The notes under the pieces: generated by a model
The model's input: only the letters and a program-made list of their open reading frames with translations
Database searches by the model: none
Told to the model about the DNA's origin: nothing
NCBI GenBank assembly: GCA_963575745.1
Contig: CAUYUJ010015693.1
Coordinates: forward strand, 946,789-1,010,788
Length of the DNA: 64,000 nucleotides
Direction of reading: 5' to 3'
From: Prorocentrum cordatum
Taxonomy: Eukaryota > Sar > Dinophyceae > Prorocentrales > Prorocentraceae
Shown: piece by piece, positions 22,037 to 32,680 of the stretch
Position numbering within the stretch: the first letter of the stretch is position 1
Layout of the letters: every line of letters starts with the position of its first letter
Position numbers and translations under genes: made by a program

Positions 22037-22657
22037 GTAATGGCGATGGTGATTGTGATGGTGATGGTTATGTTGCTGATGATGATGATGGTGATGGTGA
22101 CGGTGATGATGGTTATTATTATGATGACTAGTGTTCTGACTGTTATGGTTATGATGCTGATTATGATGATGTTGATGGTGATGGCGATGATGGTGATGCT
22201 GGCGATGGTCATGATGGCGATGTGTGCGGTGGGATGATAACGACGGCGACGGTGATGGCTGTGAAACTCACAGTGATGACGGTGGCAATGGCGACGCTTG
22301 CGATGTTGAATGGCGTTGAGGTCGGCAACAGCGTGAATGATGATGATGATGATGACGACAACGACGATGATGATAATAATGATGAGGATGACGATAATGG
22401 AAGAATGAGGATGAGGATGGCGGTGGTGGTAGTGGTCACTGCAAAAGGAAGACAAGTCCCGAGCAGAGCAAAACGCACCACGACCACGACGACGACGACG
22501 ACAGAAACGAGGCGCGCAGACGATCCGCACCGAAGCACGGATGAGGATGAGGATGAGGATCCGCCCCTGCTCCTCCTGAGGATGATGGTGAGGATGATGA
22601 GGAGGGTGATGCTAAGGATGATGATGGTGATGATGATTGTGGTGATGATGATGATGT

Positions 22658-22701
<44 letters not shown>

Positions 22702-22960
22702 TTGATGATGATGATGATGTCGATGATGATGGTGGCGGTGGTGGTGATGGTGATGGTGATGGTGATGGTGATGGTGATGGTGATGGTGATGGTGATGATG
22801 ACATTGACGGTGCTAGTGACGACGGCAGGAACGACGACGACGATGGCGATGGTGGCAAAGATCATGGTTATAACGGGCGCAACGCTGACGCTTGCGATAA
22901 TTCTAACGATGGTGATGATGAGGGTGATAAGGAAGTGCACTCGCACAGAAATTCCGAAAG
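21725..22960. repeat. GAT/GATGGT trinucleotide array, 1.2 kb
   Basis: Long runs of GAT with GGT and GAC variants, including a nearly pure block at 21755-21842 and a later GGTGAT hexanucleotide block (22743-22795). It yields poly-Met, poly-Asp and poly-Ile frames of 200-300 codons that are not genes. Confidence 0.95.
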
Positions 22961-22964
22961 CCCG

Positions 22965-23430
22965 GCAGGCAAGATAGTTCACAGCCATGCGGCTGTCATG
23001 TGCGGTGGGACACGTCTGTGCTGACCCGCTCAGAAGCCATTCGTTGTGTAAGGATTTCGACGTGCGTGCGCGGAGACACGCGCGTCACCCGCATGGTGTT
23101 GGGTTAGCATTGTGGGAGGGTGCGCGATGGTTGCTTCATGCGCTCAACATTCGTGAACGTGCCGCCCGCATGGTCTCACCCGACAGAGTGGCAAGCCCGG
23201 TCTGCTCTTGATTTCAGCTAGAGCGCGCGCAGAAATCTGGCAAGCTGTTGCTGAGCACCAAGGCTTCGCAACAGTTGTTGAGGGAATCGAGATTGGAAGT
23301 GTTAGAAGACCAGGCGCTGTTGAACGAGTCTGACATTCACGCGCGTGGGCCCGCGCACGTCCCCGCATGGTATTGCTTGATGTGGCTTCTGGCCGGCAAG
23401 AACACGCGTGTGCGATCACGCCTGGAGCGG
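22965..23430. repeat. CGCATGGT-type dispersed words
   Basis: The word family gcgcg-NNN-cccgcatggt recurs at about 23082, 23160 and 23350, as at 8830 (complement), 18575 and 18890. A plus frame at 23211-23400 contains KASQQLLRESRLEVLEDQAL, which looks like protein, but it has no start or splice support. Confidence 0.45.
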
Positions 23431-23700
23431 GGGCAGCCCCGCCGGGAATTTGGAGCACACCCGCCTGCCCCCGCTCTCCCCAGTCCGACGCCCCCCGAGG
23501 CATGTGGTCCTTGCCCCCGTCCTCTTCCTCTCTCCAGCCCGCCGCCTCGCCAGGAGTTCGGACCTCGCCCCCACTCCCTCTCCCCCATCCCGCCAGGAGT
23601 TCGGACCTCGCCCACCCTCCTTCCGCAGCCCGACGCCTTGCCCGGCGTTTGGACCTCGCCCTCCCCCCCACCCACCCACCCCTGTTATCACCCTGGCAGA
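23430..23700. repeat. Minisatellite of about 45-50 bp, five units
   Basis: Units contain cgccaggagttcggacctcg and C/T-rich spacers. First units are diverged (ccgggaatttggagcaca). Confidence 0.75.
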
Positions 23701-23944
23701 GCCCCCCCAGCACCCAGCCCCTCGGCAGAGCCGAAGCTCAGGCTGCTTTCGCGCCAAATCTGCGGATTTTAGCACATGGGCACTGTAGAGCCTCAACGCC
23801 TAGCACCCATCACACCATAACCTTAATCATATCCCAATGCCCCGCCGACCTAGTACCACCATAAGATGACCCGTCCATTATCGCAACTGCGCCCGCAATG
23901 GTCGCCATGGCAAAGGCGTGAAAGAGCGCGGTTGCGGCCCACCT

Positions 23945-24390
23945 ATCACTAAAAGGGGGGCCCCAGCTTCAAGCTACACCCCCCCTTCCCTTGGAAACGG
24001 GGGGGTGGGAGCTTTCCGAAGCTACCCCCCTCCCTCCTTGTTGTGGCATTTTTTTAGCTGGAGGGGCCCTCGCTAAAGAGGGGGGGGGGCCCTCCCCCCC
24101 CCCTTTCCGTGGCCAAAGGTGCCCAGGCTTCCCTTTCAAAGGAGGGGAGGCTTCGGAAACTACCTCCCCCTCCTTTTCGCAGCTGGGATTGTTTTGCCAT
24201 GGCTTTCCCGGAGCCCAAGGCCAGCCCGCGCTTACCTTCCAAGGGGGGGGGCTTCGGAAGCTAGCCCCCCTCCATCCGTTCGCAGCTGACCCCCCTCCCT
24301 TTTTCCAGAGTCCAGGTTAGCCTGGGCTTCCCTTTGAAAGGGAGGGGGGCTTCGGAAGCTCCCCTCCCCCTCCTTTTCTTTTCGCAGCTG
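23945..24390. repeat. Poly-purine/CTTCGGAAGCT tandem repeat
   Basis: Units of about 100-130 bp hold C or G runs, cttcggaagct (itself a near-palindrome) and a ttcgcagctg word. A related array in the opposite sense is at 28170-28590. Confidence 0.7.
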
Positions 24391-24925
24391 AGATCGGCGA
24401 TCCGTTGGTTTTGGGTGCCTCTTTGGTTTTCGGCGCGTTCCTGTTTTTTGGCGCTGTTTTGGTTTTCGACGCCGCCATGGTTTTCGACGATCGTTTGGTA
24501 TTCGGCGTATCTTTGGTTTTTCGGCGCTCCATCGTCGGTTTCGGCGCCCTCTTTGGTGTTCGTCGGCTCTTTTGTTTTCGGTGTTCGGTTGGTTTTCGGC
24601 GCTGGTCGGGTTTCGTTGCTTCTTTGATTTGGGCGCTCTTTTGTTGTTCGGCGTCCGGTTGGTTTTCGGCACCCTTCTGGTTGTCGACGCGCTTTGGGGT
24701 TTGGGCGGCTCTTTGGGTTTCGGCGTCCCTTTGATTGTCGGTTCCTTTTGATTTTCTGAGCTCTTTCGGTTTTCTGCGCTCTGTTCGTATCCGGCGCCTT
24801 CTAGGACTTTGGCGACTCCTTGGTGTTCGGGTGTTTTCGTTGCTGATGTGCGCTCTTTGGGATTTCGGCGCGTCTTTGGTTTTCGTCGCCCTTTGGTTGT
24901 CGGCGGTGTTTTTGTTGTCGGAGCC
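24390..24925. repeat. 18-bp GGTTTTCGGCGC minisatellite, block 1
   Basis: Units of about 18 bp (ttggttttcggcgcctct). On the minus strand they read Lys/Ala/Pro/Thr hexapeptides such as KRAPKTK. Further blocks at 25040-25260 and 26020-26720. Confidence 0.8.
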
Positions 24926-25039
24926 TTATTTTAGCCACAGTGGAGGGGAGGGCCTTCCAAGCCATTCTCCACCTTTAGCCGAACAAAGAGGGAGGCAGGG
25001 GGGGGGGGCTTCCAGCAGGGATCGTCTAAGGAAAAGGGG

Positions 25040-25440
25040 GCGTCCATGTGGTTTTCGGGGCCGTTCCGGTATTCGGCGCACCCTTGGTGTTCGGCGTCGC
25101 TTTGGTGTTCGGCACCTTGTGGGTTCTTGGGGCATCGCTGGTTTTCCAGGTCCTTTGGGTTGTCGGTGCTCTTGTGGTTCTTGGCGCCTTCCGTGTTTTC
25201 GGCGATCCTTTCGGTCTGGGCGCCTCCGTGTTTCTCGACGCCCTGAGGTTCTGTTGGCGCTCTGTCGGTGTCCGAAGGTGGCGTCCTGTTCCGAGGTTCT
25301 GTTGGCGCTCTGCTGGCGCTCTGTCGACGTCCTGAGGTTCTGTTGGCGTTCTGCTGGCGCTCTGTCGACGTCCTGAGGTTCTGTGGGCGGTCTGTGGGCG
25401 CTCTGTCGACGTCTGCTGGCGCTCGGTTGGCGAACCGAAG
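25040..25440. repeat. 18-bp minisatellite block 2 and a GTTCTGTTGGCGC repeat
   Basis: To 25260 the GGTTTTCGGCGC unit continues. From 25250 to 25430 units of about 24-36 bp (gaggttctgttggcgctctg, gtcgacgtcct) repeat about six times. Confidence 0.8.
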
Positions 25441-25563
25441 GTCCTCGGCATCTGCCAGGCGTGCGGCGCCCTGCAGTCGGCCCGGGTCCGCAGGGCGGCC
25501 CTGCCAAGTCCGGGGGAACGTATGTGTGCCCCGTGTCCCGCGACCCACGCCTCCTCACCTCGC

Positions 25564-25865
25564 CATGAAGGAGGAGGAGGAGGAGGAGGAGGAGGAGGAG
25601 GAAAAGGAGGAGGAGGACAAGGAGGAGGAGGAGGAGGAGGATGAGGAGGAACAGGAGGAGAAGGAGGAGGAGGGAGGAGGGGGAGGAGGAGGAGGATTGG
25701 CGACGTGGCCCTCGGAACCTCGGAAGGGTCTGGGACGGCCGACACGTTGGCGGCTGAGCTACCCTCACTCCCTCCTCGGCCTCATCCTCCTCCTCCTCCT
25801 CCTCCCCCTCCTCCTCCTCCTCCTCCTCCTCCTCCTCCTCCTCCTCCTCCTCCTCCTCCTCCTCT
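25564..25865. repeat. Facing GGA and TCC arrays
   Basis: A GGA array (25567-25695) and a CCT array (25783-25865) face each other across about 90 bp of mixed sequence, so the pair can fold back on itself. Confidence 0.9.
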
Positions 25866-26019
25866 TGATTCTGTACATTCACGGGGCGCTTCCTGTGCAC
25901 CGCTGCCGCGGCATTCGGGCCGATACTGACTGAGCGAGCGAACCTTCGGGTAATTTCGCTTGGGGAGAAAAAATCGGAAGGGTCTTGTGTCCTCTCGCGT
26001 GTCCTGTCCAATCAAGTCC

Positions 26020-26720
26020 TACTGTTTTTGGTTTTCGGCGCGGTTTTCGGCGCCTTTGCAGCTATCCGCGCCGTCTTGGTTTGTTCGGGTTCCTTTTGAT
26101 GGTCGGCGACTCTTGTTGTTTTCGGCGCTCTTCGTGTTTGCGGCGCTCCTTTGGTGTTCGACGCCCTTCTAGCTGTCGGAGCATATTTTGTTTTCGGGAC
26201 GTCCTTTTGGTTTGCGGCGCCGCCGTGGTTGTCGGCGCTCTTTTGATTAACGGCGAGTTGTTGGTTCTTTGGTTTTCGGCGCTTTTTTTGATTTCGGCGC
26301 CTTTTTGGTTTTCGGCGCTCCGTTGGCTTTCGGTATTTTTGGGTTCTCGGTGCCATTTGGGTTCTCGGTGTGCGTTTGGTTTACGGCGCTCCTTTGGTTT
26401 TTGCCGCTCGTTTGGTTTTCGGCGCGCTATAATGTTTTTCTGCGCATCCTCTGAGTGTGGCGACTTGGTGGTTGGTGGCGCCCTTTGGTTTCAGGCGCGC
26501 CTTTGGGCTTCGGCGCCTTCTTGGTGTTCGGCGCCCTTCTGGTTTCCGGCGCTCGTTTCGTTTTGGGTGTTCTTTTCGGTGGCGTTTCTCTCGTTTCTCG
26601 TGTTCCTTTAAGTTTCCGCGCTCTTTCGTATGTCCACACTTTTTGGTTTGTCTCGCTTTTTTGGTTTTCGCGGCAGCGTTGGGTTTCGCAGTTCTTTCGG
26701 TTTTCAGTGCCTGTTTGAAG
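26020..26720. repeat. 18-bp GGTTTTCGGCGC minisatellite, block 3
   Basis: About 38 imperfect units. The minus strand stays open for 110-160 codons with Lys/Ala/Pro/Thr-rich composition, reminiscent of basic nuclear protein tails but best explained by the 18-bp period. Confidence 0.8.
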
Positions 26721-26744
26721 GGGGTGAGCTTCGCTTCCGAGGAG

Positions 26745-28165
26745 CAGAAAATTACCCTGGCGACGTGCCCAGCCCCTGCGCAATGCGGGGCAGGAGTAGC
26801 TTGGAAGATTTGACGAGAAGGCGGCGACGTGACATGGACGCATATACTTCTGCGAACGGCAGTCGGAAGGTTCACAGGTCCCCAACCAAGGGAAAAACGA
26901 TGAGAAACTAAGTGAACCCCTGAGTCGCTAAGGAAGACGCAAGGTCCAAAAGGAGACGGTGGGCAAGGGGCTTGAAACGTCGGCGGGGCAGCAATAACCA
27001 GACATGGCCCGCCAGGAATGGCGAGGCCCCGCTCAGGTCTGCGCTGTGCCTCACTCCGCTGGACCCACCAGCAGCCTTCGAAAGTGACGAGCCCACCAAC
27101 AGCCCTCGAAAGTGGCGACAGTTTCGCAGATCACAACCCCCCAGGGACGGGGCACCAGCAGCCATCGAAAGTGGCGACAGCTTCGCAGATCGCAGCCGCC
27201 CAGGGACGGGGAGGTCCCGCTCAGATTCGCGCGGTGCCTCAGCCCGCTGGACCCACCAGCAGCCTTCGAAAGTCGCGACAATTTCGCAGATCGCTCAGAT
27301 CCGCGCGGTGCCTCACTCCGCTGGACCCACCAGCAGCCCTCGAAAGTGGCGACAGCTTCCCAGATTGCAGACCCCCAGGGACGGGGAGATCCCGCTCAGG
27401 TCCGCGCGGTGCCTCACTCCGCTGGACCCACCAGCAGCCCTCGAAAGTGGCGACAGATTCGCTGATCGCAGCCCCCCCAGGGACGGGGAGGTCCCGCTCA
27501 GATCCGCGCGGTGCCTCACTCCGCTGGACCCAATAGCCGGCCTCGAAAGTGGCGACAATTTCGCAGATCGCAGCCCCCCAGGGACGGGGAGGTCCCGCTC
27601 AGATCCGCGCGGTGCCTCATTCCGCTGGACCCACCAGCAGGCCTCGAAAGTGGCGACAATTTCGCAGCCAGCCTTCCAGGGACGGGGAGGTCCCGCTGAG
27701 ATCCGCGCGGTGCTTCACTCCGCTGGGACCACCAGCAGGCCTCGAAAGTGGTGACAATTTCGCAGATCGCAGCGCCCCAGGGACGGGGAGGTCCCGCTGA
27801 GATCCGCGCGGTGCTTCACTCCGCTGGACCCACCAGCAGCCTTCGAAAATGGCGACAGTTTCGCAGATCGCAGACCCCTAGGGACGGGGTGGTCCCGCTC
27901 AGGTCCCCGCGGTGCCTCACTCCGCTGGACCGACCCACCAGCAGCCCTCGAAAGTGGCGACAGATTCGCTGATCGCAGCCCCCCCCCCAGGCACGAGGAG
28001 TTCCTGCTCAGGTCCGCGCGGTGCCTCACTCGCTGGACCCACCAGCAGCCCTCGAAGGTGGCGACAGTTTCGCAGATCGCAGCCCCCAGGCAAGGCAAGA
28101 AGAGACAAGAAGGAGGGGGGGTGGGAGGCGGGAGGCGGGAGGCGGGAGGCGGGAGGAGGACGCGC
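26745..28165. repeat. Minisatellite A block, second copy with both flanks
   Basis: Left flank 26745-26990 matches 4840-5085. About eleven 100-bp units follow (tcgaaagtgg anchors at about 27106, 27346, 27446, 27546, 27646, 27949), with some deleted units near 27080-27300. The right end (caggcaaggcaagaagagac and a ggcgggag run) also matches 6050-6110, then breaks off in gcgcgagcagtgttgggaaa, a truncated hairpin module. Confidence 0.88.
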
Positions 28166-28169
28166 GAGC

Positions 28170-28600
28170 AGTGTTGGGAAAGGGAGGGGGGGGTGCTTCC
28201 GGAGCGCGAAAGGGGGGGAGCTTCCGAGGGGCGGAAAAAAGGAGAAGGGGGGGGGGGCCTCCGGCAGGGGAGGTTCAAGGGGGGGGGGTAGCTAAGCCCC
28301 CCCCTTTGGGAAAGGAAGGGCGTGGAGGGGAGCTTCCGGAGCGCGAAAGGGTTGAGGGGGAGGGTAGCTTCCGCGGAGGGCGAGAAAAAAGGAGGGGGGG
28401 GGGCTTCCGGCAGGGGAAGTTCAAAAAGGGGGGAATCAATCCCCCCCCCTGTTGGAAAGGGAGGGGGGGGGCAGCTTCCGGAGCGCGAAAAGGAGGAGGG
28501 CAGCTTCCGAAGGGCGAGAAAAATGGGGGGGGGGGGGGGGGGCTTCCGGCAGGGCAGGTCCAAGGGGGGGGGTGTTAGCTAAGGGGGACCCCCCCGTTGG
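28170..28600. repeat. Tandem repeat of GGAGCTTCCGGAGCG type
   Basis: Four units of about 100-120 bp share gagcttccggagcgcgaaa, gggcttccggcaggg and long G runs. Opposite sense to 23945-24390. Confidence 0.75.
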
Positions 28601-28706
28601 GAGTGCGCCACGGGCGCGCGCTCTCAAGAGTGTTGTGCCAGGGGCGTCGGGCCGTGAGCGCTGTGCTGTGGGTATCGTGCCCTGGTCTCCGCGCCGCGCC
28701 ATTCAC

Positions 28707-28850
28707 CGAGCGCGTTCCACTACTCGCAAAGTGCCCACTCGCAAACGTCCGAAAAACACATGTCCGCTTTGATGCAACTTATCGTAGATCCTCCGCGGGG
28801 GATCCAGGCCATTTGCGAGCAGTTACTTTGCGAGTGGTGGAACGCGCTCG
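28707..28850. mobile_element. Short inverted-repeat element with doubled CTCGCAAA word
   Basis: A 41-bp inverted repeat beginning CGAGCGCGTTCCAC closes a 144-bp unit; the right arm ends gtggaacgcgctcg. Each arm holds the word ctcgcaaa (or complement) twice. The 60-bp centre contains gatcctccgcgggggatc, a second hairpin. No coding capacity. The design matches the introner pair at 30771 and 37571, but the sequence does not. Confidence 0.7.
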
Positions 28851-28854
28851 TCTA

Positions 28855-29540
28855 GCCATAGGCGCCATGTCTTGTCCCCCCTGTGTGCCGTGCCGTGGGT
28901 GCCGTGGGCACTTTGCCCATGGCGCCGTGCCACGAGTGCCTCGGCATCCGCGGCGTGCCGAGGGCGCTCTGCCCTGCCTTGCCGCGGGTGGCGTGCCGTG
29001 TCGCTTCCGGGGCGCCGTGTCGTGGTTGCCGTGCATTGGTGGAGATGGCGTAAGTCGGAAGCTGATAGACTTCCTACCCTGACACGTCGATTGAGGAATT
29101 GGCCGTTTTCGGTTTGCGAGAGGGCGTCGCTGCCGTCATTTTTGCGGGTCGAGGTCCGTCGGTTTCGGTCTTAGGCCGTTTTCATTAAGGGGAGGTTTAC
29201 TAAGGGGGGTTTGTCCACCGCAGAGTAAGCATGTACATGTTATTCTCGCGGAGTGTTAAGACGTATTGGCGCTTTTCCCCATTTGGGTTTGCCTAGGGGG
29301 TTCTCAACTGGTGAAAGGTTGGCGCCTCGGGGGGTTAATTTGCCCGTTGCTCGGAGGTTCCCCAGATTCCCTGGGTTCCCCGCCCCTGGTGCCTCCTATT
29401 ATTGTTTGGCCCGTTCCTCGCAGGTTCCCGGGGTCCCCCAGGTTCCCCAGGTTCCCAGATTTTATCGAGTTCCCTGGGTTCCCCGGATTCCCCGGGTTCC
29501 TCGTGTCCCCCGGGTTCCCCGCCCCCTGTGCCTCGTATTC
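28855..29540. repeat. GTGCCGTGGGC and GGTTCCCC minisatellites
   Basis: From 28880 to 29040 the words gtgccgtg and gggcgc recur. From 29350 to 29540 a 9-bp ggttccccg unit repeats about 20 times. No gene seen. Confidence 0.65.
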
Positions 29541-29715
29541 TTCTTGTGCCCGTTCCAAGCAAATGCCAAGCAATAAGAAGCCATGCCAAGCCCCGCGCCC
29601 ATGCAGTAGGAAGCCTTCCCCAAATTTGGGTCGCGCCGGGCTCATGTTGTTTAACATGCTCTGAACCTGAAATCGACAAATCTCTGAGCCTTGTAGCCAT
29701 CGACCGAGGTCGGCG

Positions 29716-31768
29716 ATGGACAAAAGGGTCTCAATGGATCTCGACAGTGCGCTGGCGGAAGTTGCTCTCTGGCAGAGTTCCCGAAGTTGCTCTCTGAGGA
29801 GGTCCAGTGCATACCGGCAAACGGGCAAGATTTCCGCGCGAGGCAGGTTCCAGCGCGCAGTGCAGGCGGTCATTTTCACGTCGAACCTCAGAGATGTTGC
29901 CACGGAAGACGACAGCGATCCTGACATCGGGTCCCTGCTACAGTTCGTCGACGGGAGCCGGCTAGGCGGCCTGCAAGAGGCCTTGGAGGTGATCCCCAGC
30001 ACCGAAACCTTGAGCTCCCGCAGCGTCACTCAGGAGCGACCGGAGGGCCTGCAGCAAGCAGGGATTCCGCAGGCGAGGGCCACTACTGCACGGTCTCCAT
30101 CCGCGCCACCGGCGCCGCCCCCGCCGGTGCCAGCCGTGGCGTCGCCTCGAGCCCCGCGGCGCGGCGTGGCGCACGAGGTGGCCGGCAGATTGTCGGCCAG
30201 GCGAGCCCACTTCCCGAGGAGCCGGCAGCCCCAGGAGCCGCTGCCCCAGCTCGGAGGCGGCGCTTCCGCCTCGCAGGGGTTGCCGGCGCCGTGCAGCCCC
30301 CGCGGCACCCGAAAGGTTGCCACGACGAACTTCACGCACGCCTTCGCGGAGAGCTTCTCGTCCAAGGTGAAGGCCAACCCAGACAGGCACCCTCTCCTGG
30401 TGGCCATGGCGGAGGGCGACACCGACGGCGCCACGCGCCAGGAGGCCAAGGCTGGCCTCGAGCACGCCCACCTGGCCCACCGCCTGGACGGCCTGCGCTC
30501 GGGAGCGCGCGGCTGGCACGTCGAGCACTCTGACCCGCCTCCGCCGCGAGCGCTGGCGAGCCCCCTGGCGCACCAGGAGCCTCTGGGTGCCCTGTCGCCG
30601 GGGAGCCTCCAGGGCGCCGGCGCCGGCGCGGCGCCGGCAGCGGCGCACGCAGGCCGGACCGGCGGGCTGCCCCGCTGGGACCTCCTCCCGCAGCTGGTGG
30701 ACCCCGAGGGCAGCGGGCGGGTGCCCCACGACGTGTTGGTTCCGCTGATGTACTGGCTGGGCCTGGCCAGGAATCGACTACACGCAAGAGTGGCCCTTCG
30801 CGGGAGTGACCTTTGGTGCGGGCCCATTGGGCTTCCCCGATCGCCGAGCGCGATGCGATAGTGGCGTCTTGCAAGCATTTGTTTGGTCCCCCCGCGGCCG
30901 CCCAAAAGCCGCGCACCAAAGGTCACTCTTACCCAGGGTCGCTCTTGCGTGCAGCCGAAGGAAGCGGGCCTCGGCGCTGTTGGCACTGGAGACCGCGTTC
31001 GGCGCGGGCGACGTCGAGGTAAACAGCCTGCTGTCGCTGAACCAGTACGTGGAGGTGCAGCTTGCGCTGGTCGAGGGCCTGAGGTCGCTCGCTAGAAAGG
31101 AGTCCCTGGAGCGGCTCTGCGAGTTCATGATGGACAGCGACAGGCTGCGCATCCGCTCGTGGCTGAGCTCCATGAGGCGGGAGTCGGACGGCAGAGCCGA
31201 TATCGCGCAGATACTCGACCTCTTCACCCACATGGGCATCGCCGCCGACCGTCAGGCTGTTTTCCGATTCCTGAGCAGCTTTAAAAACCAGGGCAAGCGT
31301 CCAGGTGTTGCCAGGGCCCCCGAGGGCCAGCGGCGGGGGGCCCTGCCTTCGCAGCGCAGCTTCTCGGCGGAGGACCTGGGAGCTCTTCTGTGCAGATGCT
31401 TGGTCACCTGGTGCCTGGCCCGCACCCTGAACCTGGTCGCGCCCAACGGTCCTTCTCGCGCGAGCGAGCAGGACGTGGGGCTCGCGTGGTCCCAACTGCA
31501 GAGGAAGATCTTGGTGTCCCTGCTGGTCAACGAGAGGTTCTGGGGCGCCCACTCGAAGCAGGTCTTGGCCCACCTGCAGCCAGCCGCCAGGTCTCTGGCG
31601 GCCGAGGGGCTCTCCGGGGAGCAGTGGCGATCGCTCTTCCAGCGGGTGCAGGCGCAGGGCATGGCGTCATTGCTGCCCCAGGGCGAGGAGGCGGAGGACC
31701 CTGGCTACCTGCGGAGGAAGGCGGAGCACGATGACCTCGCGCTTCACGTTCCGCTCTCCGCCAGATGA
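29716..31768 (+). CDS. Two-exon gene split by an introner-like intron
   Basis: Exon 1 (29716-30770) and exon 2 (30961-31768) encode 620 residues. Splicing at AG|GAATCG and CCGAAG|GAAGCGG restores frame: LMYWLGLAR continues as KRASALLALETAF. The intron length (190, remainder 1 on division by 3) is what the frame change between exons needs. Residues 100-320 are Pro/Ala/Ser-rich linker. Around residues 329-340 the sequence DPEGSGRVPHDV resembles a degenerate EF-hand loop (the last acidic position is Val), and DGRADIAQILDLF near 428 may be a second remnant. Exon 2 is otherwise helical (VEVQLALVEGLRSLARKES). No signal peptide. Start 29716 is the first ATG of the open frame; 29734 is possible. Exon 2 is the better-supported half. 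Function unknown; a calcium-binding role is only a guess. Confidence 0.6.
30771..30960 (+). mobile_element. Introner-like inverted-repeat intron, copy 1
   Basis: The whole intron is one element. Its arms, about 39 bp each, are inverted: cgcaagagtggccc and ggagtgacctttggtgcg on the left against gcgcaccaaaggtcactctt and ggtcgctcttgcg on the right. The word agagtgacc occurs twice in each arm. AGGAA stands at both ends (30769-30773 and 30959-30963), as expected for a short target duplication, and splicing at it gives non-canonical GA-AG ends. A second copy lies 6.8 kb away at 37571. It encodes nothing. Confidence 0.8.
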
Positions 31769-32680
31769 CCCGGGTCTCCCAGCAAGAGCACAGCGTGGAC
31801 GGATCACCGTCGCACCCACTTGTCCAACTTCCCCTTTTTCCCATCCCCCTTTCGTGCCCCACGATGGAAGAGGGGGGCGAGGGCCGAAGGTTGGATTGGT
31901 GACCGTAACGAGGATATCCTACTGAATAAGCAAATGGTTGCTTCTGCAAGTGCGTGTCACATCGCCTTGGTCCCAGGCAGTGGATCCGTAGTGCCGCTTG
32001 GCTGAAACTCCGATGTTGAGTGCGAAGGCTCGCTTGGAGTATACATTCTCTGAAGCGTGTGCTGTCCGCTGTCCGTTCGTGCGGCTTGGAGCTCTTGTTG
32101 CTGAAGGTGGAGGAGGAGGAGGAGGAGGAGGGGGAGGAGGAGGAGGAGGTAGAGGAGGCGGATGAGGAGGAGTTGTTGCTGCCGAGAAGGAAGGAATCCC
32201 TTACGTGTAACCCTCGCTGCAGCGCGCGCGCGCGTCCAAGATGCGACGCAAGCGCGCGTCAAAAAGAAATTGTGCACTCGCTTCTTCCGGCATGCCATCC
32301 GTACTCGCACCCGACCGTCCGTTTTGGGCCCACCACCCTTCTTTTCGGCACCCGCCCCCCCTTCCCTACCTACCACCTTCCCGGACCTTCCGTCCAGCCG
32401 TCGCTCCGCTTCGGGTGGCTCGCCACGAGGAGATCGGCGTCGGAAGGGGGGTTGTCGAAAGACCCCCACTGCAACCGCCAGTCCAGTTCATCCCCACCTC
32501 ACCCTTTCTCCCCCCCCGCCTCCCGGCGATGCGCGAAAGGGGGCAGGGCGAGGAGGGGACCTCCTGAGAAGGCCCCCCCGCCCCTCACAGGGCGTGAGGC
32601 GCACAGCGGGCAAGGAGCCGACCCCTCCCAAGAAGGCCCAAGGCCCCTGCCTTCTGCGAGGACCCTCCCCCCGCTGCCGT
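31769..32680. other. Spacer with short GGA array, no gene seen
   Basis: A GGA run lies at 32107-32150. Plus frames through 32020-33180 are long but Pro/Arg/Ser-rich and run into the minisatellite at 32690. No supported gene. Confidence 0.4.

Noticed and set aside
21617-22530. Poly-Met, poly-Ile and poly-Asp long frames
   Set aside because: They are translations of a GAT array; frames are open on both strands for the whole array.
24232-26875. Lys/Ala/Pro-rich histone-tail-like proteins on the minus strand
   Set aside because: An 18-bp minisatellite explains the hexapeptide period; blocks are interrupted by other repeats, and no ordinary sequence is attached.
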